Assembly (NCBI GenBank): GCA_963579995.1
Contig: CAUZIY010000002.1
Span: forward strand, 1 to 60,096
From: UBA6626 sp963579995
GTDB taxonomy: Bacteria; Planctomycetota; Phycisphaerae; Phycisphaerales; Phycisphaeraceae
DNA length: 60,096 nt
Reading direction: 5' to 3'
Numbering within the stretch: the stretch's first letter is position 1; each line of letters starts with the position of its first letter. The position numbers and the translations under genes were made by a program. Under the pieces are notes generated by a model. It was not told the DNA's origin, did not search any database, and worked only from the letters and a program-made list of their open reading frames with translations. Below, one piece after another: positions 45,385 through 54,648 of the stretch.

Positions 45385-47043
45385 CTAACGGATGAAACGC
45401 ATCTCCCCAAAATTTGGCAAAACACCAAGCCAATTGGGACGAGGCGCATAGGGTGCCGGGAAATATACTAAAAATGCCTTGCCCATCATGAGTTGATCGG
45501 GAACCACGCCATAACGATGGTGCTCGTCGACAAGCATTGTCCGTCCGATCCAAGGGTCAACCTTGTTCCAAAACCTTCCATCATGACTCAGCGGACTATT
45601 ATCCCCTAGGCAGAAAAACTGCCCCTCAAGAATCTCAACTGGATACCCCCTGAATTGGGGACTCATTTTGGACAGTGTGCCCCGCCCCACACGACCGTGT
45701 GGATCATCACTGATATAGGCGATATCACGATCCACTTGGATACGATGCAACGTAACAGGCGAACCGCTTACAGCAATCATAATCCGCGGGAAGCTATTAC
45801 CAGCCAGCCGATTGCGCCGACTGACCATTGCAATATCATCAAAATCAAAAGACCACCTCAAAACACATTTGCTATTGACCCAAAGACTTGCTTCCTGATC
45901 GACATACCATAACTCCACATCTGTAGCGCGTCCGCTTGGAAGCGGGCTGATCTGCTTACGCTCGAGGATCCTTATTTCTTCTCCGGGCACCTGTACTTCA
46001 AGGCTGGCTAACCCGCTAGCATCGATTCGCCCGACCAAAGGTAGAGCCCGAGCAGTTTCGGCAACCTGGTCAAGACGAGCCGTTGTGGATAGAGCCAACG
46101 ACAATCCCGACTGATCAGGTTCAAATGCTGCAGCCACACGAACTTCTTCAATTGGATGAGGAATAATCTTTCTACGCGTAAGATTACCATGCTGCTCTTT
46201 AAGTTGATTGTATGGATACCAATCAAATTCCTTGTGGTATTGTTGTTCAAAGGAAAAAGCAATGGCTCCATGCGTAAAACTACCATGACGATAACTGCGA
46301 TGCTCATTGATCCGCCATTGACCGTCTATTGCTTTCCATGGACATCGCCAAGGCAATCGCCTTGCACCACGACCGGGTTCACCCAAGTCTATTGGAACAT
46401 ACTGACTGTGGTAAATTGGCTGCCATAGGGATCGCTGAATTTCTGTTGCATGAGGATTTTCTGATGTATCTGTTTTTCGCGCGATACCCCATGCTGACAT
46501 ATCCTCACCCTGTGATTTGGTGTAAACATTACCTTCAATGATAAGCAGTGTCTCTCCTGGCAAGCCAACCAATCTCTTGATGTAATTTTGGTGTGGATTA
46601 CTGGGATTCTTAAAAACAACAACATCCCATCGCTTTGGATTGGAAAAAGAATATATGTACTTGTGAATTAAAATACGATCGCCAGCTTGCGGTCGAACTC
46701 CCATCCCTAGTGAAATAGGCAGGTGACACATCGGACAAGTCACCTCCTGTTGCATGCGAAGCGGCATGGCCTTGGCACTACCTGATGTCGGGACATCAAC
46801 TTTAAAGTGATATCCACATTGAGAACAGCGAATCGGCACATGCTGGCCCAACAGACTGGGTGCCATTGACCCGGTAGGAATCACAAATGCTTCAACGACA
46901 TAAGCTCGCAGGACAAAGGCGAGCATAAAAGCAACCAAGAATGACTCGAACAACTCCTTCACTGGAGCACTGGACGCGGAATATGCAATCGGGCGATGAT
47001 CAGACCGACTGGTTTTGGATTCGTTCTTATGCTTACGGACCAC
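45385..47043 (-). CDS. lepB: Signal peptidase I with internal zinc-ribbon and long insertion
   Basis: Membrane serine protease that removes signal peptides, S26 family. At 552 residues it is about twice the usual length. One membrane helix (about 34-53) leads to the catalytic Ser59 in IPTGSMAPSLLG; Lys156 in YIKRLVGLPGE is the general base; FFCLGDNSPLSHDGR near 480 is the last conserved box. Between Ser and Lys it has C73-x2-C76 and C103-x2-C106, a likely zinc ribbon. A further region of about 270 residues (about 185-455) separates the Lys box from the end box and contains a LamG/jelly-roll-like stretch. The start is GTG with AGGT upstream. Confidence 0.9.
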   Translation of the reverse strand: MVRKHKNESKTSRSDHRPIAYSASSAPVKELFESFLVAFMLAFVLRAYVVEAFVIPTGSMAPSLLGQHVPIRCSQCGYHFKVDVPTSGSAKAMPLRMQQEVTCPMCHLPISLGMGVRPQAGDRILIHKYIYSFSNPKRWDVVVFKNPSNPHQNYIKRLVGLPGETLLIIEGNVYTKSQGEDMSAWGIARKTDTSENPHATEIQRSLWQPIYHSQYVPIDLGEPGRGARRLPWRCPWKAIDGQWRINEHRSYRHGSFTHGAIAFSFEQQYHKEFDWYPYNQLKEQHGNLTRRKIIPHPIEEVRVAAAFEPDQSGLSLALSTTARLDQVAETARALPLVGRIDASGLASLEVQVPGEEIRILERKQISPLPSGRATDVELWYVDQEASLWVNSKCVLRWSFDFDDIAMVSRRNRLAGNSFPRIMIAVSGSPVTLHRIQVDRDIAYISDDPHGRVGRGTLSKMSPQFRGYPVEILEGQFFCLGDNSPLSHDGRFWNKVDPWIGRTMLVDEHHRYGVVPDQLMMGKAFLVYFPAPYAPRPNWLGVLPNFGEMRFIR

Positions 47044-47125
47044 TGCACTACCTTTCGGTCTTCCATTCTATCAACTGGCCCGCCTTGGTTGCATTGAATC
47101 GGAAGGAACAGTAAAAACTGGTGCA

Positions 47126-48370
47126 ATGAGTACCCAATTTTGCGTCAGTGTATTGACCGTGGCCGTTACGCTAAAGGTGATGCTCTTGGCGTGTGCCTAC
47201 CTGATCCTGCTGGAACGCAAGATGTGCGCGTGGATTCAGAATCGAATCGGTCCTAACCGAACAGGACTGAGCCTGGGGATCCTGCCATTTCGATTTCACT
47301 GCTGGGGCTTGGGCCAACCACTCGCTGATGGCATAAAACTGCTCTTCAAAGAGGACTACACGCCTCTGAATGTAGATCGCCCATTATTTGTTGCTGCGCC
47401 AGTCATCGCCATAATCCCTGCAATGCTTGGCTGGGCTGTTGTGCCATGGGGTGGCCTGTGGCAAAGCGAGGGTTGGATGTGGCCAACTTGGATCCCGTTT
47501 ATTGGTGGCGGCTCTGTGGAACCTTTTAATGTCTCGGTCACTGGCGCCGCGATTAATATCGGCATTCTCTACATTCTGGCCATTGGATCGCTGGCTGTAT
47601 ACGGAGTAGTACTCGGCGGCTATGCCTCCAATAACAAATACTCTTTCTTTGGCAGCCTACGGGCAACCGCACAAATGATCAGCTACGAGATCCCCCAAGG
47701 CCTCTGCGTACTGATCATGATCCTGATGTGGAGCACAAGTCGGGCTGATTTCCTTGTAATACTACAAGCCAATAGCACATGGAACCTTTTCTACCATCCC
47801 CTGTTGGCCATTATTTTCTTTACTTGCGTATTGGCCGAGTGTAATCGTGCTCCGTTCGACCTGGCGGAAGCTGAACAAGAACTGGTTGGTGGTTACCACA
47901 CAGAATATGCCTCTATGAAATGGGCCTTATTCTTCTTTGGCGAATACATGCACATGATCACCGGTGCGGCCTTTTTCGCCCTACTCTTCCTCGGTGGATG
48001 GGATCTACCACTTGTTCAGGAACCGGTAGTTGGTGGGTTGGCATGGGTTGCTTTAAAAGTCATCGTCTTTGCAATCAAAACATTTCTGCTGGTCGCCGTA
48101 ATGATCTGGATCCGCTGGACATTACCACGCCTACGTTTCGATCAATTAATGCGGTTGGCGTGGCGTGGTTTAATCCCGGTCACCCTCACCATGCTATTAA
48201 TCACGTCAGCGTTTGTTTATTTCGGCATTGAGAACTGGATTTATTATTGTGCCGCAAATGTGATCATCTTTTTCACCGCGTCATTGATCTCCCAGGTCGT
48301 TCCCGCGGTGGCGCCAGTAAACCGCCGGGTACCACTCACAGGATCCCGATTCAGCCCGCCTGAAACATAA
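47126..48370 (+). CDS. nuoH: NADH-quinone oxidoreductase subunit H
   Basis: Membrane-arm subunit of complex I that helps form the quinone site. About eight membrane helices are visible in 414 residues. Signatures are RKMCAWIQNRIGPNRTG near residue 33 and AECNRAPFDLAEAEQELVGG near 235, the second carrying the acidic loop at the quinone chamber. The frame extends upstream to 47015, over the lepB start, but ATG at 47126 begins the first helix and fits family length. GGAAGGAA lies about 18 nt upstream, rather far. It is divergent from lepB and separate from other nuo genes. Confidence 0.93.
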   Translation: MSTQFCVSVLTVAVTLKVMLLACAYLILLERKMCAWIQNRIGPNRTGLSLGILPFRFHCWGLGQPLADGIKLLFKEDYTPLNVDRPLFVAAPVIAIIPAMLGWAVVPWGGLWQSEGWMWPTWIPFIGGGSVEPFNVSVTGAAINIGILYILAIGSLAVYGVVLGGYASNNKYSFFGSLRATAQMISYEIPQGLCVLIMILMWSTSRADFLVILQANSTWNLFYHPLLAIIFFTCVLAECNRAPFDLAEAEQELVGGYHTEYASMKWALFFFGEYMHMITGAAFFALLFLGGWDLPLVQEPVVGGLAWVALKVIVFAIKTFLLVAVMIWIRWTLPRLRFDQLMRLAWRGLIPVTLTMLLITSAFVYFGIENWIYYCAANVIIFFTASLISQVVPAVAPVNRRVPLTGSRFSPPET

Positions 48371-48604
48371 AATACTCGATTTATTCCTGCCCGGAGGCAC
48401 CGCAACCATTCCTGGTTTTTCTCTCGATCTATTGAGTTGCCTAAATGCGGCCCCACCATTGTCTCGATCCACACAAGATACAACACGTCAATGATTGATT
48501 TCTTGAAGGGCAAGGGGCCATGAAGGAAACGGGTGGGCAATCTTAGCCTCTATCATGGCGAACCCGATATAGAATGACGGTTTTTCACTTGAAATTGCCC
48601 TGAA

Positions 48605-49786
48605 TCATGCACCATCACGAAATACTGCAGCCGCCGCATCGATCGCAGTTGCACCATCCACCTTTGCACCTTGCATTTGGAAACATTGCGACAACGCCAT
48701 AAGAACCAGTAATAAACAGTTACGATCTGCGGTTGAACCCATATGCCCCACACGCAACATCTGGCCAACCAGTCGAGGATGATGACTGCCGGCAATCATG
48801 ATATCGAATTCCTTTTCCATCAACCGCATCGTCTCAGCATCCGTTGTTCCCTGGGGAATACGAAACGCCGTCACCGTGTTACTGGCATATGCATCCTCGA
48901 CTAAAAGCTCGATCCCCATGGCCCTCATGCCAGCACGGAAAGCCCGAGCACACAGGGCGTGACGACGATGGCGATTCTCCAACCCTTCGGACAGAATTCT
49001 GTCCAAAGACACCTCCAATGCAGCAACGACATGCGTGGGCTGGGAGACAGGGCCACTAGGGTGCCAATTCGCCCAACGATCAGCGTAATCCTTGATGTTC
49101 AGAAGATTAAGAAACCACCCATGAATCGGCTTTTCCCGTGACTGCATGCGTTCCCAAGCGTGCTCACTGACCGCAATGATTCCCGTCCCTGAAGGTGCCT
49201 CGAGGCCCTTGTGGTTTGCGCAAATGCAATAATCAATGCCCCACTTATCTGTTGGAACATCGATACCTCCTAGGGAGGTCACAACATCAAGAATTAGACT
49301 CACTTGCCGCTGGCGACATACCTCGGATATTTCTTCAATAGGATGTGTAACTCCTGTGCTGGTTTCGTTATGCACAGCTGCCATCACGCGAATATCGGGA
49401 TGCTCGTCAAGTACAGCAGCCACCTTTTTCGGTATTAAGGGTGTACACCACTCAAATTCGAACGTCACCACATTGGCACCACAATTTGTGGCCATCTCCT
49501 TAAACCGTTCTGCAAACATACCACCGCCAGGAATAAGAATTTTCTGGCCCGGTTCGACAGCTGCATTGACCGCAGCTTCCATGGCAATACTTGAAGACCC
49601 AGGAATCATCAACACCGTGTTCTTGGTTTGAAAGATCTGCTGCAGGCTTTTTATCACATGTCCATGACGTTTGACATAATCATCGCCATAATGCACCACT
49701 GAAGGTTGGGCCATAGCGAGCAGTGCCTCATACCCAATCTCCGTTGGACCTGGAATCATTAATAGACGGTGTTTGTCAATTCTCAT
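48605..49786 (-). CDS. Class V aminotransferase, alanine/serine-glyoxylate type
   Basis: A 393-residue PLP enzyme of the AGT/SGAT/PucG group. The opening MIPGPTEIGYEALLAMA is the group's hallmark. Lys193 in CANHKGLEAPSGTG is the predicted Schiff-base residue, with DVVTSLGGIDVPTD before it carrying the pyridine-binding Asp. Such enzymes transfer amino groups to glyoxylate, forming glycine. AAGGAA lies 7 nt before the ATG. It begins 11 nt after the threonine aldolase gene, which also yields glycine, so the pair probably forms a glycine/glyoxylate operon. The gap to nuoH contains a weak AACCA-TTCC-TGGTT hairpin with a short T-run. Confidence 0.88.
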   Translation of the reverse strand: MRIDKHRLLMIPGPTEIGYEALLAMAQPSVVHYGDDYVKRHGHVIKSLQQIFQTKNTVLMIPGSSSIAMEAAVNAAVEPGQKILIPGGGMFAERFKEMATNCGANVVTFEFEWCTPLIPKKVAAVLDEHPDIRVMAAVHNETSTGVTHPIEEISEVCRQRQVSLILDVVTSLGGIDVPTDKWGIDYCICANHKGLEAPSGTGIIAVSEHAWERMQSREKPIHGWFLNLLNIKDYADRWANWHPSGPVSQPTHVVAALEVSLDRILSEGLENRHRRHALCARAFRAGMRAMGIELLVEDAYASNTVTAFRIPQGTTDAETMRLMEKEFDIMIAGSHHPRLVGQMLRVGHMGSTADRNCLLLVLMALSQCFQMQGAKVDGATAIDAAAAVFRDGA

Positions 49787-49797
49787 TCATGATTTCC

Positions 49798-50838
49798 TTA
49801 TCCTGCATCGGAAATATCCTTAATAACCGCCTCGACATCTCTTGGTTCTGTGTCAAAACTCATCAAGAACCGCGCCATCTTCCACGCCGGCGCACCCAAA
49901 ATGTAATATTCATGTCGACCTACCAATGCATCATGAACATGATCAGGCAGTGAGACAAATACTCCGTTGGCCTGCGTGGGGAAACGCGGCGGGTAACCGG
50001 CATCAACGAGTCCAGCAGAGAGCTTTGCAGCCATCGTGTTGGCGTAAGCAGCATGTTTAAGCCATGCATCGTTCTTGAGTGATGCAACGAATGGCGCCGT
50101 TACAAAACGATGCTTGCTAACCAAGTGCCCAGCAGCCTTACGTAGAAAAGGGAATCGGTGAACAGCACGTGCCTGGTCCTCGCCATCACCTTGATGAAAA
50201 AAAAGCACCGCCTCACCAATCGCAAGGCCGTTCTTGGCACCACCAAATGTCAGCGCGTTAACGCCAGCGTCAATCGTAAGCTGACGTGGATCACATCCCA
50301 GATGAGCTACAGCGCAGGCAAATCGTGCACCATCGACATGGACACGATAACCCATTTCGTTCGCGGTTTTGCAAATATCCTCCGTCTGCTGCGGCGTATA
50401 GACCTCGCCAAACTCTGTGGGATTTGTGATGGTTACCACGCCAGGCTGAACACCTTGGACATTGCCCACTCGATCTTCAATAGACTTCAAATCAAGATGA
50501 GATAACTTACTGGATTCTGTAGAAATTGTTGACAATCGACAACCAGTAATACGTTCGGGTGCTGATGATTCGGCAATGGCAAGATGCGATCGCTCGTGGC
50601 AAATCACACGCTGCCAAGGATCAGTCAGACTAGCGATGGCCAACACATTGGCAGCCGTACCGGTCGCCACGAAAAACGCCCGTGTCTCGTCGCCAAAAAT
50701 ATCTTGAAACATTCCCTGGGCCTGTTCGGTGACACCATCTTGTGCATATGCAATGTGATACTCACCTGCCGATTGTGTAATAGCTTCTAGGGCTTCGGGG
50801 CACAATCCGGAATTATTATCTGATCGAAAACTAGCCAT
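49798..50838 (-). CDS. ltaE: Low-specificity L-threonine aldolase
   Basis: PLP enzyme cleaving L-threonine or allo-threonine to glycine and acetaldehyde. The 346-residue fold-type I protein has FRSDNNSGLCPEAL at the start, HVDGARFACAV with the cofactor Asp169, and TFGGAKNGLAIG with the Schiff-base Lys202. Members of this beta-eliminating lyase family can act on several beta-hydroxy amino acids, so substrate range is uncertain. It is the first gene of a pair with the aminotransferase. No Shine-Dalgarno precedes the ATG. Confidence 0.88.
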   Translation of the reverse strand: MASFRSDNNSGLCPEALEAITQSAGEYHIAYAQDGVTEQAQGMFQDIFGDETRAFFVATGTAANVLAIASLTDPWQRVICHERSHLAIAESSAPERITGCRLSTISTESSKLSHLDLKSIEDRVGNVQGVQPGVVTITNPTEFGEVYTPQQTEDICKTANEMGYRVHVDGARFACAVAHLGCDPRQLTIDAGVNALTFGGAKNGLAIGEAVLFFHQGDGEDQARAVHRFPFLRKAAGHLVSKHRFVTAPFVASLKNDAWLKHAAYANTMAAKLSAGLVDAGYPPRFPTQANGVFVSLPDHVHDALVGRHEYYILGAPAWKMARFLMSFDTEPRDVEAVIKDISDAG

Positions 50839-50935
50839 AATAATTAATGTACTTGGGAATGCCTGGCAACTGGAATCCCATTCGTTGCCGCATCTGGTGT
50901 TTTTTCAGGGGTGTGAGAAAGTAGCTAATCCACAA

Positions 50936-51991
50936 TCACCCTCGTTCCATTACATGATGAACATGGGAGGGAGTAAATTCTTCTCCACCACCGATATTAC
51001 CATAAGTCATTTCAATCCACTCCCATGGATATCCATGCTTGAATGGACATACATTGGATAACCGTTCGTACTGCTCATCGGTCAGCCCCCAGTCAGCAAC
51101 GACAAGGCAATTAGTTGCATGTTCAACCAATCGGGGGCCGATAATAACAGCTGTAACTCGATGATCATGCAGCAACCACGCCAGTGCAACCTGGGCCGAA
51201 CTCTTTTCTGTTTCGTTCGCAATAGCCGCCAACTCATCAACAATATCGAACGCACCTTCGCGGTAATATCGCGGGATGTCGATATCCTTACGATACGAAA
51301 TACGCGACCCATCCGGCGGCTGCTCCTCTCGCTTGTAACGGCCACTTAGAAATCCACTGGCCAATGGACTCCAACAGAGCATGCCCATCCCCTGGTCGGC
51401 ACATGCTGGCAGGATTTCGCACTCAATGTCACGCCGCACCAGGTTATACATATGCTGGGCGGAGATAAAACGCTGGGTATGAAACTGATCGGCAATGGCG
51501 TTGGCTTTAACGATCTGCCATGCATAGTAATTACTGCAACCAATGTATCGCACCTTACCTGTACGCACGAGATCATCCAGTGCCTGCATGGTCTCCTCCA
51601 TTGGCGTGAACCAGTCGGGACCATGAACTTGATAAAGGTCAATGTAATCGGCCCCTAATCGACGCAAGCTCCCCTCAGCAGCTTCCACGATGTGTTTGCG
51701 GGATAACCCCTTGGCGTTAGGGCCTTGCCGCATGCGAAACCATACCTTGGTCGCGAGAACCAGATCGTCACGATCGTGATCCTTAATCGCTTTCCCGAGC
51801 ATCTCTTCCGAAACGCCGGTGCTATACATATCCGCCGTGTCAATAAAATTCCCGCCAACTTCCACAAATGCGCTGACAATTCCATTGGCTTCTTTCTGAT
51901 CACAACCCCAGTCCTTCATACCAAAGGTCATCGTTCCCAAGCACACGCGTGATACAAGCAGACCCGACCGGCCCAGATAGCGATATTGCAC
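50936..51991 (-). CDS. Aldo/keto reductase
   Basis: A 351-residue NADPH-dependent oxidoreductase of the AKR TIM-barrel superfamily. The catalytic tetrad is visible: Asp and Tyr in NFIDTADMYSTG near residue 50, Lys in LVLATKVWF near 80, His in YQVHGPDW near 122. The sequence resembles the YajO/Gfo-like bacterial group acting on sugar or aldehyde substrates. A TTG at 51997 is in frame but touches GAGGAG; GTG at 51991 lies 6 nt after that ribosome site and is preferred. It is monocistronic. Confidence 0.88.
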   Translation of the reverse strand: MQYRYLGRSGLLVSRVCLGTMTFGMKDWGCDQKEANGIVSAFVEVGGNFIDTADMYSTGVSEEMLGKAIKDHDRDDLVLATKVWFRMRQGPNAKGLSRKHIVEAAEGSLRRLGADYIDLYQVHGPDWFTPMEETMQALDDLVRTGKVRYIGCSNYYAWQIVKANAIADQFHTQRFISAQHMYNLVRRDIECEILPACADQGMGMLCWSPLASGFLSGRYKREEQPPDGSRISYRKDIDIPRYYREGAFDIVDELAAIANETEKSSAQVALAWLLHDHRVTAVIIGPRLVEHATNCLVVADWGLTDEQYERLSNVCPFKHGYPWEWIEMTYGNIGGGEEFTPSHVHHVMERG

Positions 51992-52173
51992 AGTCAACTC
52001 CTCAGAATATCAGTCAAAGTAAATGCGCCGAATAACAAATCAGTATATCGAGCGGAGGATCTGGCACCACGGCCCCAGATAACACCGTCAAAATTATTCG
52101 CTTATAGGATTGCAGCGCCACCAATTATTTCAGGATATGTCCCGGCTTTGCCTCGAACCCGGTGCGATACCGC

Positions 52174-53430
52174 CTAGATCACCGGATACAGATTCAGTGC
52201 CCGCTTGCGAAAATCTCGCACACGGTGCATCGTCACCCTATCATTGTCATGTTGATTTCGTGAATTCTTTGCGGTCCGAGAGGAAATAAGCAGATCATTT
52301 CCATCGATCAGCATCGCGTTGTAGTTGAAACCTTGGCGAGGACTGGGCCATCTGGCAACACAACCTGCCGGGAACCAACTAAGGGCATCAAGGCTGTACC
52401 ACAGCATGAGAAAGCGTCTTTCATTCCCTGCACCGCCACCGAGACCATGGGCAGCCATCTCGCGGCCCCACTCAACATCCTGGGCTCGCGTAGGCATGTT
52501 GGTCGGGGTCCAGAAGTAGCCATCTGGCTCATCACGAATAATATGGAAATAACAGTTGCCCGGTAGTGGATGAAATTGAGTAAAACGCAACTCCAGTTTC
52601 TTTCCATCATCGTCAACATCACAGATTGCGCACATGTGTGGCGTGGCCTGACCATCAATACGCAACCGTACGTAGACACGAACCTTCCCATTGATATTCA
52701 CAACATTCGGCTCAAGCCAATGATCTCCAATATCTGGTGCTTGATCGCGAAATGTCAACCCACCGGGAGGTGTTGGTGCCCCGGGGTATGTCTTTCCAGG
52801 ATCAACTTGAGCCACTAAACCCACACTCAAGCCATCTGGTGTTCCCGGGTAGGTTAAGTGTGGAGAAATTCGCCATGCCGATTGATCCATTAAGCTCTGG
52901 GCGGAAAGGTCGCCCGCCACCAGTACGATGCGGGATCCAGTCCGATTGAAATTACCCTCATGATTACCCATTCCAAATGACCAATACAACGTAGAACCAT
53001 GGATCGCGTGTGGCGTAAAAGTATTCCAAAACCGTCCTTTGAAGAGTAATTGAGGCTTACTCCATGTAACACCTTCATCTCTACTTTCCACAAGCACAAT
53101 ATCATTACGCCCGCTTCGATTGCACAGTAGATACAGCTTGTCATGATGGACAAATGCCAAACCGTCACCCAGTTTAACTTTCCCCTGTTCTTGCCAGGTC
53201 TCACCATTATCATCACTAATCCAAAAGAGCGTCTTGATCTCATGGTCTGGACGACCTGGCAGACGATTCACTCGCGTGAGAAGTGCAAAACTACAAAGTA
53301 TTCGCCCACTGGGGAGCCGAACTAATGATGGTGTTGGGCAATACACCTCCGGATCAGGAATCTCACAGACTTCGCTATAGTCTTGAGCTGATGGAGTTGC
53401 CCAGCATTCTGAATCTAAATGCCTGGCCAA
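52174..53430 (-). CDS. Sialidase-like (BNR repeat) protein
   Basis: A 418-residue six-bladed-propeller protein. Two Asp-box motifs are clear, SDDNGETWQE near residue 91 and SRDEGVTWSKP near 122, and PTPSLVRLPSGRILCSF near 33 is the usual start of an exo-sialidase-type propeller. The catalytic Arg triad and Tyr cannot be assigned safely, and many such planctomycete proteins are not sialidases. No signal peptide is seen. The start is TTG at 53430, supported by AAGGAG 8 nt upstream. Confidence 0.75.
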   Translation of the reverse strand: MARHLDSECWATPSAQDYSEVCEIPDPEVYCPTPSLVRLPSGRILCSFALLTRVNRLPGRPDHEIKTLFWISDDNGETWQEQGKVKLGDGLAFVHHDKLYLLCNRSGRNDIVLVESRDEGVTWSKPQLLFKGRFWNTFTPHAIHGSTLYWSFGMGNHEGNFNRTGSRIVLVAGDLSAQSLMDQSAWRISPHLTYPGTPDGLSVGLVAQVDPGKTYPGAPTPPGGLTFRDQAPDIGDHWLEPNVVNINGKVRVYVRLRIDGQATPHMCAICDVDDDGKKLELRFTQFHPLPGNCYFHIIRDEPDGYFWTPTNMPTRAQDVEWGREMAAHGLGGGAGNERRFLMLWYSLDALSWFPAGCVARWPSPRQGFNYNAMLIDGNDLLISSRTAKNSRNQHDNDRVTMHRVRDFRKRALNLYPVI

Positions 53431-53600
53431 AGTTCGTACTCCTTAACATTCAACATGAACACTAAACTTATCTTCCTCTAGTGGAGGGTAGTGAATAGCC
53501 ACTTTCGATCAAGTAAGACATGGTCAACTCTCTCGCTTATCTGCATTAATGTTTTTAGAACAACCACACATGCCGCCTCATTTTATGAATACCTTAATAT

Positions 53601-54536
53601 TCACATCAGATTATCCAATGCGGCCTTGGCGGCGGGCGTGTATTTAGTGTCTGGATAACTATCAAGGATTGCTTCATAGTATTTCTTTGCCTCATTTAAT
53701 CGCCCATTTCTCTCATAATTTTTCGCCATGCTCAACATCCGTCGAACCTCGTCCGCAGTTCGCTGCCGTCCAACCTGCTCCATAATACTGGGGTTGGATT
53801 CATATTTTCCGATCCATATCCTGGCCCATTTGGCCTCATCACCACCCGAAACACGATCATTAATCCAGTTACAGATGCGGTATGCCTGGTAAAAATCATG
53901 ACTGTCGTGCGCTCGCTGTGCACGCCGGACTTTTCCTTTGAGAATATTCGCATGAATCCGGAGCCCGGGGGTTTGCATACTGACAATCGGACGAGGTGCA
54001 GTAATCAGATCCATAGCGTCTTCGGCACGACCACCAATACGAGGTGGATGAAGTTTAAGTGCATCAGACAAGGGCTGGTCCATGCCCGCTGGATGGCCTC
54101 GCCAGAGCACCTTCCCCTCAGATGACAAGATGAATGCATGTGGAATAGCGCGAACACCCCAAGCGATGGCATACTGCGACTTCTGAGATGCATCGTGGAC
54201 ATGAATCCAGTCCATTTTATTCTTTGCAATGAAACGCGTCGCGGCACCTTCTGATTCATCCCTATTTACACTTACCAGGACAACACCCTGGTCTTTATAG
54301 GTTTCATGAATCTTTTTGAGATGTGGTAATTCCCTTATACACGGACCACACCATGTTGCCCAGAACTCAAATATAGTGATACGCCCCGCCAACTTCTGAG
54401 AGTCCAATCTTTCACCACCCAGCGTATGCATGTCAATTCTTGGCTTATCACCCACGCTGAGTGCCCCCCCCGATGCTGCTGTTCCCAGCAGCATCGCAAC
54501 AGCCAAATTAACTCCAATATGGTGCAAACGTATCAT
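53601..54536 (-). CDS. Secreted TlpA-like thioredoxin with C-terminal helical repeats
   Basis: A 311-residue exported protein. A signal peptide (about residues 1-26, ending ASGGA) precedes a TlpA/ResA-type thioredoxin domain with the redox pair C63-G-P-C66 in EFWATWCGPCIREL, and AIPHAFILSSEGKVLWRGHP later. The last 90 residues are helical and resemble a tetratricopeptide pair (AKNYERNGRLNEAKKYYEAIL). It probably reduces disulfides or serves cytochrome maturation in the periplasm. Stands 112 nt downstream of hslU on the same strand. Confidence 0.86.
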   Translation of the reverse strand: MIRLHHIGVNLAVAMLLGTAASGGALSVGDKPRIDMHTLGGERLDSQKLAGRITIFEFWATWCGPCIRELPHLKKIHETYKDQGVVLVSVNRDESEGAATRFIAKNKMDWIHVHDASQKSQYAIAWGVRAIPHAFILSSEGKVLWRGHPAGMDQPLSDALKLHPPRIGGRAEDAMDLITAPRPIVSMQTPGLRIHANILKGKVRRAQRAHDSHDFYQAYRICNWINDRVSGGDEAKWARIWIGKYESNPSIMEQVGRQRTADEVRRMLSMAKNYERNGRLNEAKKYYEAILDSYPDTKYTPAAKAALDNLM

Positions 54537-54648
54537 GTCTCTACCGATGCCAGAGAATACACACTGTGATCATAAATGCTTCTGCAAGCACATTACACAA
54601 TGTCCAGTGATCAGTTAATAGGCGACCAAGTTGGTCAACATCATCGTT

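Noticed and set aside
45328..45471. 47-codon plus-strand frame near the lepB 3' end
   Set aside because: It overlaps lepB in antisense and lacks a ribosome site or recognisable motif.
47015..47125. N-terminal extension of nuoH
   Set aside because: It overlaps the lepB start in antisense and adds residues not found in the NuoH family.
48407..48424. Terminator after nuoH (AACCA-TTCC-TGGTT)
   Set aside because: The stem is only 5 bp and the T-run is short and interrupted, so it is too weak to list as a terminator.
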